DNA of 64,000 nt from Phycisphaerae bacterium (lineage in GTDB: Bacteria; Planctomycetota; Phycisphaerae; UBA1845; Fen-1342), in contig JANQNU010000090.1 of the NCBI GenBank assembly GCA_028279405.1, forward strand, positions 62,001-126,000. Reading direction: 5' to 3'. The stretch's first letter is position 1; each line of letters opens with the position of its first letter. The position numbers and the translations under genes were made by a program. The notes beneath the pieces were generated by a model. It made no database searches, had not been told where the DNA came from, and saw nothing but the letters and a program-made list of their open reading frames with translations. This document shows positions 56,265 through 63,108 of this stretch, piece after piece.

Positions 56265-56780
56265 TCACGGACGCCGCGGGACCAGGAAACTCAAGTGGTG
56301 GGCGGTGTGAATGCGATGGAGCTTCACCAGCGTCTCCTTGTCCAGCATACCGAACAACGGCGATGGCTTGAATGGCCCTGTGTGCGCTAGCAAGCGCTCG
56401 ACAGCTTCGCTGAGCCTTGCGACCGACTCCGCATCGTCGCCGCCCGCGCTCGGAATTGTCCGCTTGTCGGTTGGCGTACCCCGGGGCCAGACCCCCGATT
56501 TCAGCACCTTGTTCAGCTGACCGCGGGCCACCGTGTGTTTCAGGAGCCACGCGACCACGTTGAGCGGAAACGCAAACCGCGGGAACCCGTCGATGGGATA
56601 CTCCATCAACACCGCAAGGTGGTGGCAACACTGCGACAGGTCCCAGTTTCCCACACGCTCGTAGCCAGTTGCCAGCAAATGCTCGGCGTCACGAACGGCC
56701 TCGTCGAGGCTTGCGAATCGTAGCGGTCGTCGCCGCGTCGTGGTTGTTCCGATGGGGATCTCCTGGTTATTGGCCGTCAC
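56265..56780 (-). CDS. DUF1569 (DinB-like) protein
   Basis: A 171-residue protein. FASLDEAVRDAEHLL, NWDLSQCCHHLAVLMEYPIDGFP and LHRIHTAHHLSFL match DUF1569, a DinB/YfiT-superfamily helical bundle with three metal-coordinating His positions. Role unknown. Divergent from hpt. Confidence 0.83.
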   Translation of the reverse strand: MTANNQEIPIGTTTTRRRPLRFASLDEAVRDAEHLLATGYERVGNWDLSQCCHHLAVLMEYPIDGFPRFAFPLNVVAWLLKHTVARGQLNKVLKSGVWPRGTPTDKRTIPSAGGDDAESVARLSEAVERLLAHTGPFKPSPLFGMLDKETLVKLHRIHTAHHLSFLVPRRP

Positions 56781-56942
56781 TCGACCTGATGATAGCGCGG
56801 GGACCTAACCCGCCTTCATCGAGGCAGACATTGCACATCGGCGCACTGACCCTTGGTCGGACAACGCCTCCGTCTGTCCAAAGACGGGCCTGCAATTATG
56901 TCGGCCGGTGCAAGCCCGCGGCCGTTCCCGTATAATCCGCCC

Positions 56943-57482
56943 ATGGAAGAGGATGTGGCCCGTATTCTGATCCACCGCGAGGAGATCGAGCGGCGATTGG
57001 CGGATATGGCCGAGGAAATCGCGCAGACCTACCACCGCGACGAGGAAGGGCTGACGCTGATCCCGGTGCTGGCCGGCTCGATCATCTTCCTGGCCGACCT
57101 GATGCGCAAGCTCCCGTTGAAAATGAAGATCGGCCTGGTCAGCGTGTCGGCGTACCCCGGTCGCACCACGCGTCCGACGGCACCGAAGACGGTCATCGAA
57201 TTGACCGGCGACCTTGCCGGGCGTCACGTGCTGATTATTGACGATATACTCGATACGGGTCGCACGCTGCGAAAGGTGCGCGAGATGGTCCTGCAACGAG
57301 AACCGGCCAGCGTGCGAACTGCGGTGCTCTTGCGTAAGCCGAGCAAGGCGCCGCCGGACGTGAGCGCCGATTTCGTCGGGTTCGATATCGAGGATGAGTT
57401 CGTGGTCGGTTGCGGGCTGGACTATGACGACCACTACCGCAATTACCCGCATATTGGCGTCTTGCGCCCGGAGATCATGTGA
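56943..57482 (+). CDS. hpt: Hypoxanthine phosphoribosyltransferase
   Basis: A 179-residue purine salvage enzyme. ATG 56943 is chosen because the first conserved residues follow immediately (LIHREEIERRLADMAEEI). The PRPP motif is HVLIIDDILDTGRTL, with LIPVLAGSIIFLADLMR in the flexible-loop region and DFVGFDIEDEFVVGCGLDYDD binding the purine ring. Complete and of normal length. An in-frame open stretch reaches 56853 without a fitting start. Confidence 0.95.
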   Translation: MEEDVARILIHREEIERRLADMAEEIAQTYHRDEEGLTLIPVLAGSIIFLADLMRKLPLKMKIGLVSVSAYPGRTTRPTAPKTVIELTGDLAGRHVLIIDDILDTGRTLRKVREMVLQREPASVRTAVLLRKPSKAPPDVSADFVGFDIEDEFVVGCGLDYDDHYRNYPHIGVLRPEIM

Positions 57483-57574
57483 TCCGCGGGCCCGACCGGC
57501 GATCGATCGCTGCCGGAACACGATCGTCGACACCGTCGGAAGAGAACGCCGACGCCCCGAGGGAGTATCAGCCC

Positions 57575-58168
57575 ATGGAGCCTCGTGACCTGCACATGGC
57601 GACGCCGGCGCCCGATCTGGCCGCGCCGGAAGTGCTGCCGCGGCCAACCATCCGTCCGCGTGAGAAGGTCGCGATGGACCTTGGCGGCGACGAGCTGATC
57701 CAGGTCACGATCCGTCCTTCCGTCTGGTTCATCGCGCTCGTCTCCTACAAGTGGGTATTCGCAACGTTGGCGATTGCGTCGCTCCTGGTGATTACCGCCG
57801 GCGGGGTGCTGACAACCGCACATAGCATCATCTTCCAATTGCTCAGCATCTCAGCGGTTGCGCGGGTCGGCGTAGCCACGCTCCAGTGGGCCAGTCGGCT
57901 CTACGTGCTGACGAATCGCCGAATACTCTGCTTTCGCGGTGTGCTGCAAGTCGAGAAACGGGAGTGCCCGCTCGACGGTGTGGGCGAAGCGCAGCTGCTG
58001 GTCGCTGGCCTCCAGGCACAGCTCGGCCTGGGGACGTTGCGCGTCGTTCCCAGCGATCCGGAAGGCAGCCCGCCCGTCGCACTGCAATGGACGCACATTG
58101 CCCGGCCGCGCGAGATTCATGAACGCGTGTTACGTGCGATCCAGAACGCCCGCTCCGGCCGCTCGTAA
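57575..58168 (+). CDS. PH-domain membrane protein (YdbS/bPH2-like)
   Basis: A 197-residue protein from ATG 57575, with GAGGGAG upstream; a GTG at 57479 overlapping the hpt stop is possible. A Pro-rich cytosolic N-terminus leads to two membrane segments (about 50-75 and 80-105), then the bPH2 pattern WASRLYVLTNRRILCFRGVLQVEKRECPLDGVGEAQL. The domain probably binds lipids or proteins at the membrane. Function unknown. Confidence 0.78.
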   Translation: MEPRDLHMATPAPDLAAPEVLPRPTIRPREKVAMDLGGDELIQVTIRPSVWFIALVSYKWVFATLAIASLLVITAGGVLTTAHSIIFQLLSISAVARVGVATLQWASRLYVLTNRRILCFRGVLQVEKRECPLDGVGEAQLLVAGLQAQLGLGTLRVVPSDPEGSPPVALQWTHIARPREIHERVLRAIQNARSGRS

Positions 58169-58267
58169 CACAATGCGGTCTGCCCGCCAAACGCCCCCCC
58201 TTGGAAGCGACTTTGCGCCAACCCGCCCGAGCCCCGTTGCAACATTCGCCGGGCGTAGCGGAACAAG

Positions 58268-59683
58268 ATGACCGATTGCAAACACAACCGGGTGCTCGTC
58301 GTTGCGATCATCGCTTCGCAATTCGCGCCACCCTTCATGTTCTCCGGCGTTGCGGTAGCACTACCGTCCATGGGTTCGGAACTGCGTGCGGGAGCGACTT
58401 CTCTCTGGCTAGTGGAAACGCTCTTTCTTGGTTGCCAGCTGGCGGTACAACTCCCGCTCGGCCGCCTCGCCGACGCCACCGACAAACGCACCCTCTACAA
58501 GCTCGGGCTCGCAACGTTCGGCGGCGCATCCGTGCTGATCGGATGTCTCTCGTGGATGCCCGCGATCCTGTTGCTACGCTGCGTTCAGGGAGCCGCCTCC
58601 GCCACCTTCGGCGTCACATCGCCGGCCATTCTCTCGGAACTGGTACCGCCGGAGCGCCGGGGGCGCGTGTTCGGCGCGCTGCTGGGGGTCGCTTACAGCG
58701 GTCTGCTGCTGGGCCCGATCATTGCGGGCGTGCTGACGAAAGCATTCGGCTGGCGAGCCGTGTTTCTGGTGGGCGCGAGCGTGCTGCTCGCCGGCGCGAT
58801 AATGATCCACATGATGATGCCTTCCGGCTGGCGTCGACCGGGCAACGTCATTCACGTGCCGAGCACCCTACTGGTGGGATTGTCCGTTCTGGGGCTCGTC
58901 ACCGGCAGCGCGCTCGTGAAGGACGGACTCTCGGGATATGCGCTCCTGGCGGGCGGCCTCATTGGTAGCGCGATTTTCGTAATGCTCCAGCCGCGCCTTA
59001 CGTCGCCACTGCTGGATGTTCGAACACTGGTCCAGAATCGCGTTCTCAGTCGGGCATTGCTGACGCAGCTTCTGCTGTACGTCAACGCGTTCGCGTCCAT
59101 CCTGCTCATCAATCTATTCCTGCAAGTATCGCAAGGATACTCGCCACGCCAGGCCGGCCTGATCATGGCTATCGGAGCGGCGTTGATGGCAGCGATGGCA
59201 CCGATCGCGGGCCGGCTCGCGGACCGCTACAACGCCGGCTTGATTGCACGGCTGGGAGCGATCGCAGTGCTCGTCAGTGCGGTGCTCGGCATGCAGTTGA
59301 CCCGCGAGTCGACCTTGCTACTGATCGTACCCGTCTTGCTCGCACACGGGTTGGGGTATGCGCTGTTTGCATCGCCGAACATGACCATCATCATGAACAG
59401 CGTTCCGACGGAGCTCAGCAGCACGGCTTCGTCCTTGAGCGCCAAGGCGCGCTCACTCGGAATGGTCGTGGGCCTGATCGTCCCGAGCGTGCTGATTTCG
59501 CTCCTTATCGGCCAGGATCCGATCGAAGATCACCCGAGCGAGCTCGTCCGCGTAATGACCATCACCTACGTCATTCTCGCGGCCCTGCTCGCACTCGCGC
59601 TGGCGATCGCACAAGCGCCCCGCCCCGTGCCGTCCGCTCACGCACCATCGACAGCGGAATCGGATGCGCCGCCGAACCGCTGA
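58268..59683 (+). CDS. MFS drug exporter (DHA2/EmrB-like, about 14 TM)
   Basis: A 471-residue major facilitator with about 13 to 14 hydrophobic segments. The N-terminal ANxxLPxI region is diverged (FSGVAVALPSMGSELRAG). PLGRLADATDKRTLYKLGL is motif A, and LVPPERRGRVFGALLGVAYSGLLLGPIIAGVLTKAFGWRAVFLV is motif C of drug:H+ antiporters. An internal repeat of motif A, GRLADRYNAGLIARLG, starts the second half. Substrate not predictable. Confidence 0.9.
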   Translation: MTDCKHNRVLVVAIIASQFAPPFMFSGVAVALPSMGSELRAGATSLWLVETLFLGCQLAVQLPLGRLADATDKRTLYKLGLATFGGASVLIGCLSWMPAILLLRCVQGAASATFGVTSPAILSELVPPERRGRVFGALLGVAYSGLLLGPIIAGVLTKAFGWRAVFLVGASVLLAGAIMIHMMMPSGWRRPGNVIHVPSTLLVGLSVLGLVTGSALVKDGLSGYALLAGGLIGSAIFVMLQPRLTSPLLDVRTLVQNRVLSRALLTQLLLYVNAFASILLINLFLQVSQGYSPRQAGLIMAIGAALMAAMAPIAGRLADRYNAGLIARLGAIAVLVSAVLGMQLTRESTLLLIVPVLLAHGLGYALFASPNMTIIMNSVPTELSSTASSLSAKARSLGMVVGLIVPSVLISLLIGQDPIEDHPSELVRVMTITYVILAALLALALAIAQAPRPVPSAHAPSTAESDAPPNR

Positions 59684-59749
59684 GCCATCCCATGCTGGCC
59701 TACGTGACCTGACCGAACGCACAATCCGGAAACGCCATCGTTGGGCGCA

Positions 59750-60157
59750 TGGCTACCGGGTGGCATTGGTAGCTTGCTACCAGTGCTCAGGAGGTGCTTA
59801 CGCGGTATTCGCGTACGCCGCCAACGACTTGATCAGATGCACGCTCTTAACACTGGCGGACAAGCCGCCAGTGCCACCCGGAAAGAAAGCATCTTGCGAG
59901 GGCAGGCGGCGTAGACGCCTGCCTCATAAAGGGAGCTTGCTCCCCCCTCGCTCGCGCTCGGGGCTCGTTGTGTTGAGCGTCTGATTCGCGCCGGGGCCTT
60001 TGGCGCAGACAAAGGCCTCGCAGAGGGAGCTTGCTCCCCACTGGCGGACAAGCCGCCAGTGCCACCCGGAGAGAGAGCATCTTGCGAGGGCAGGCGGCGT
60101 AGACGCCTGCCTCATAAAGGGAGCTTGCTCCCCCCTCGCTTGCGCTCGGGGCTCGTT
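59750..60157. repeat. 119-base direct repeat of hairpin-forming units
   Basis: 59851-59969 and 60039-60157 are nearly identical, in the same direction, 69 bases apart. Each has, in order, CACTGGCGG/CCGCCAGTG, GGCAGGCG/CGCCTGCC, GGGAGCTTGCTCCC and a CTCGCTCGCGCTCGGGG element. A further hairpin is at about 59766-59785 and a further GGGAGCTTGCTCCC near 60025-60038. The gap 59684-60210 contains no gene. Confidence 0.88.
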
Positions 60158-60210
60158 CTTTGTGCCGCGGGTGAAAAGGCGCCGCGCTACCACTCGCGAA
60201 GTAGCATGAC

Positions 60211-60242
60211 ATAAAAAAAGACAGGCGCCTGTTCGGCGCCTG
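60211..60242 (-). terminator. Rho-independent terminator of the PEP-CTERM gene at 60273
   Basis: Minus strand: an 8-base stem CAGGCGCC/GGCGCCTG with a 5-base loop, followed by GTCTTTTTTTA. It lies 30 bases after the stop at 60273. Confidence 0.92.
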
Positions 60243-60272
60243 CCGTTTCGTGAGAGTAGGTGAGTTGGCGAC

Positions 60273-61088
60273 TTACTGTCGACGGCGCATGCCGAACAGG
60301 CCGACGATGACCAAGAGCGTCGCCGAGGTGGGTTCGGGAACCCGGAAGCTGAGTGCGCTGGTGTTGAGGCCAACGTCGCCGGCTGCTTGAGCAACGCCGG
60401 TGTCTTTGTTGATGGTGAACAGATCGCCACCTTCTGCGAGCAGCAACGTGGAGCCGTCGGCGTTGAAGTCCATCCCGCCGATGGCGCCGGCACTGATGCC
60501 GCTATTGCCGACCAATTCGACGCTACCGTCCAGCGTACTGATCTTGTAGAGGCCTTCGGTGCTGCTGTCGTAGCCGTAGAGCGTGCCGGTGGCCGGGTCC
60601 ATTGCGAGGCCGATGAGTTGCGTCAACCCGGTCTCGCCGATCTCGGTGAACGTCGCCGAGCCACCGAGCGAGCCGAACACGTAGAGCGAGTCGCCGGCGG
60701 TGCCGTCGCCATCATCGACCGTGACGAAGAGTCGGTTCCCGTCGTTGCTGAGGGAAGCGTCGCCGTCGCCGCTGTCGCTGAACGGGATCGTGGTGATCTG
60801 GTTGTTGACGTTGTTGTTCCAGAACCACAGTCCGCGGTCGCCGGGATCGTTCAGCGTGTCGGTGCTGACAAAGTAGTAGAACGAGTCCGGCCCATTGAAG
60901 TCCATGCCGCGATTGAAGTTGCCGTCGACGCTGCCGAGCGTTTGCTGGGAGCCGCCGGGGTCGGCGAGATCGAATGCGGTCACCGGATCGGGACTGCCGG
61001 CGGTGCTGATGAAGCCCCAGTCGGCGTCAGCGAGTGCTGCCGTCACGCCGAACGTGGCGATCAGGCAGATCGAGCAAGTGATTTTCAT
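60273..61088 (-). CDS. PEP-CTERM secreted protein, propeller-like
   Basis: A 271-residue protein from ATG 61088, with AAGGAGG in good position; the frame extends to 61169. The signal peptide is MKITCSICLIATFGVTAALA. The mature part has repeats such as DASLSNDGNRLFVTVDDGDG, GLAMDPATGTLYGYDSSTEGLYKI and GGMDFNADGSTLLLAEGGDLFTI, which look like blades of a propeller. The tail is VPEPTSATLLVIVGLFGMRRR, a good PEP-CTERM signal for an exosortase. Function unknown; a strong terminator follows and a promoter is predicted upstream. Confidence 0.82.
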   Translation of the reverse strand: MKITCSICLIATFGVTAALADADWGFISTAGSPDPVTAFDLADPGGSQQTLGSVDGNFNRGMDFNGPDSFYYFVSTDTLNDPGDRGLWFWNNNVNNQITTIPFSDSGDGDASLSNDGNRLFVTVDDGDGTAGDSLYVFGSLGGSATFTEIGETGLTQLIGLAMDPATGTLYGYDSSTEGLYKISTLDGSVELVGNSGISAGAIGGMDFNADGSTLLLAEGGDLFTINKDTGVAQAAGDVGLNTSALSFRVPEPTSATLLVIVGLFGMRRRQ

Positions 61089-61169
61089 ACCCTTCCTCCT
61101 TCTCCCCCGAGAAACAGAACGTGACACCCAACCCAGCCACACGAGGCAAGCAATGCCTCCTATCTTCAC

Positions 61170-61199
61170 ACCCTAGTAGAAAAGCAAGGGTAGTTTCAA
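61170..61199 (-). promoter_or_regulatory. Possible promoter of the PEP-CTERM gene
   Basis: Minus strand: TTGAAA and TAGGGT separated by 18 bases, 80 bases upstream of ATG 61088. The -10 is poor; a tentative call. Confidence 0.3.
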
Positions 61200-61350
61200 C
61201 CCAAGATTGGTGTGACACGAAAAATGGTGTTCTTTTTCATTATTGGCGGAAAAGGGGCGAATCCCGACTGTGGACGTCGATTATTGCCGGAAGGAGACCC
61301 CCTGTGGGGGCAGAACGGGGGCTTGGGTTATTGACAACCGGCGATTGGAA

Positions 61351-61679
61351 TGGGCCCTGCAGGGCTCGAACCTGCGACCAACGGATTATGCAAGCTGGTC
61401 CCGCGATTTCCCGCGGGCTTGGACTGTCCCTTCACCCGTTCTGGGTGGGCCGCCGTCCAGTCTCTACACACGCCCGCCGACCGACTTCGCGGTCGACTGC
61501 TTGGCTCGGGATTGGCATGGGTCTTTCGACCGGTAGCGTTCCCCGACTTTGACGGCCTGCGAATTCGACGTTCCCGCCGAAAAGACCCAACGTCCGCGAG
61601 CATGCCTCGTATCGGAAACGAGGTTTAGCGTCCCGGACGCAATCAAGTCCGCCGCTCTAACCGACTGAGCTAAGGGCCC
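61351..61679 (-). tRNA. tRNA(CAU), probably tRNA-Ile2 (or elongator Met), interrupted by a group I intron
   Basis: The two exons are 61646-61679 (34 nt) and 61351-61390 (40 nt). Together they give a complete cloverleaf: acceptor GGGCCCT/AGGGCCC with A as discriminator, a D arm with AGCTCAGTCGGTTAGAGC, a TpsiC arm GCAGG/CCTGC around TTCGAGC, and an anticodon stem GCGGA/TCCGT. With the intron removed the anticodon loop reads CTCATAA. CCA is not encoded. The body resembles tRNA-Ile2 (CAU read as AUA after lysidine modification by TilS), but elongator tRNA-Met has the same anticodon and cannot be excluded. Confidence 0.92.
61391..61645 (-). ncRNA. Group I self-splicing intron in the tRNA anticodon loop (255 nt)
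   Basis: Minus strand. The catalytic core of a group I intron of the bacterial tRNA type (IC3-like) is clear: CCCGAGCCAAGC (61499-61510), GTGTAGAGACTGGACGG with the P7 5' strand (61453-61465 holds its core), the P8 hairpin CCCACCCAGAACGGGTGAAGG, and GGACAGTCCAAG with the P7 3' strand (61418-61429), followed by a P9 hairpin. It ends in G (61391), as group I introns must, and the 5' exon ends in U. P1 can form between exon CGGAC and intron GTCCG; a U-G wobble at the splice site needs a one-base bulge. No homing endonuclease ORF is present. The Azoarcus tRNA-Ile(CAU) intron is the nearest known relative by motif. Confidence 0.88.
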
Positions 61680-61761
61680 TATATGTTCAATGGTAGAGCG
61701 ACGCCCACCGGCGTTCAAGCAAGTCGTCCGATCCGTACTTCCCCCGTCTCGGTCCGCAGTA

Positions 61762-63102
61762 CTAGTCGTCCAACGTCGGCCGCGGCCACAGGCACACGTC
61801 GCGCTTGTCGTCGCCACCATCATCCGAACGGTCCGCGCCGACCGAGTAGAGCCGGAAGTCGTCGCTTTCGCGTTGATAGACAAGCTGCTCGTCCGTGAAC
61901 GGATCGATGATCCACGGCTCCCCGGTGAAGTTGTCGAGCGAATCGGGAAACGCTCCCGTTTCGTTGCGGTAGGCAAACAGCCGCAGGACCAGCACGGCGC
62001 CACGATGGTGGGCCTCACCTCGCCGATAGGCTTTGCCGACGTGTCTGAAGCTTGGCACGAAGATGGCGATAATCGGATGCAATCGGCCACTCTTCACAAC
62101 GTGGGCCAGAGCGTCAAACGATTGCGCATCGGGCGGACGACTATGGACGTAGACCGTTTCGTCGTAAAGCGCGTCGGCCTGACGAACCAAGCCCGGGAAC
62201 GCGATCCGCGGCACTTTCCACGATTTGCCGGCCATGTTCTGCACGGCGTCGAGAAGCATCGCCCGTTCGAACTGAATGCACTGGCTGATCGGGCGGGGGC
62301 GCGCGGTCCAGGTCGCAACCCGTTCGGCCAGTTTGGCAAAGTCCGCCGACGCCGGGTTCTCAACGGGGATGTCCATCACGCCAGCGCACGCCAGATCCTG
62401 AGTCGCGAGTCCGACCATTGCTTCGATAAGCCACGACCCGGCGCCGATCATGGCACCCACCCGTTCAACCGAAGCATAGCGTTCGACAGCTTCGGCGTAG
62501 CGACCCTCGTGCAACAGCATTCGGCCTTCGACCGCTACGAGCTTGGCCAACGCGCGCATTTGGCTAAGGTGTTCGAGGAGAACTCCGGCCAGCGTCCCAT
62601 CGGAGCTGGTCAACGGCCAGGTTGCATGGTCATGGCCCGCCGCTTCGCGAAACAACCGCAGCGCTTCCCGGTTTGACTCGACCCAATCTCGAAGAGCAGA
62701 ATCCGCCAGCGCCGACGGATCTCCTGCCCGGGCTCGATCAGGTAGGTCGACCCGATCACCGTCGTCATCCGGCCATTCGACATAAGCGGCGTACGCGGCG
62801 TCGAAGACCGGTGCACCGTTGGTAAGGTGCGTTTTGTCTCGCCAACGCTGGGCGTCAACCCACGCAACATAATCGACGGGATCATCCAGGTTGGGTACCG
62901 GGACAACAATGCCCGTCGCGAGAACAGCCGGTCTTGGGTCGATGTCCGGCAGCGCACGCACTACCTTGGGAAGCAACCAGGGCTGGAGGTAGGCAAACCC
63001 AGACAGCAGTCCCACGAACAGCAGCACCACTGCCGGCGCCACGAATGCCGTCATCTTTCGCGAAATCACAGCTTCTCCGGTCGCTCGGCCGAGTCCCCCC
63101 AT
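61762..63102 (-). CDS. Membrane-anchored planctomycete protein, paralogue 1
   Basis: A 446-residue protein with an N-terminal membrane segment (about residues 18-40). The middle is helical, with EGRMLLHEGRYAEAVERYASVERVGAMIGAG reminiscent of TPR units. The C-terminus has LRLFAYRNETGAFPDSLDNF, then DPFTDEQLVYQRESDDFRLYSVGADRSDDGG. This resembles the C-terminal signature seen on planctomycete prepilin-like and related proteins. ATG 63102 is 6 bases after the preceding gene; ATG 63054 is an alternative. Paralogous to its upstream neighbour. Function unknown. Confidence 0.7.
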   Translation of the reverse strand: MGGLGRATGEAVISRKMTAFVAPAVVLLFVGLLSGFAYLQPWLLPKVVRALPDIDPRPAVLATGIVVPVPNLDDPVDYVAWVDAQRWRDKTHLTNGAPVFDAAYAAYVEWPDDDGDRVDLPDRARAGDPSALADSALRDWVESNREALRLFREAAGHDHATWPLTSSDGTLAGVLLEHLSQMRALAKLVAVEGRMLLHEGRYAEAVERYASVERVGAMIGAGSWLIEAMVGLATQDLACAGVMDIPVENPASADFAKLAERVATWTARPRPISQCIQFERAMLLDAVQNMAGKSWKVPRIAFPGLVRQADALYDETVYVHSRPPDAQSFDALAHVVKSGRLHPIIAIFVPSFRHVGKAYRRGEAHHRGAVLVLRLFAYRNETGAFPDSLDNFTGEPWIIDPFTDEQLVYQRESDDFRLYSVGADRSDDGGDDKRDVCLWPRPTLDD

Positions 63103-63108
63103 CCCGGC

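Noticed and set aside
61681-61725. GTTCAATGGTAGAGC on the plus strand, which looks like a tRNA D arm
   Set aside because: No acceptor stem, anticodon arm or TpsiC arm follows in a foldable arrangement. It may be a remnant or coincidence.
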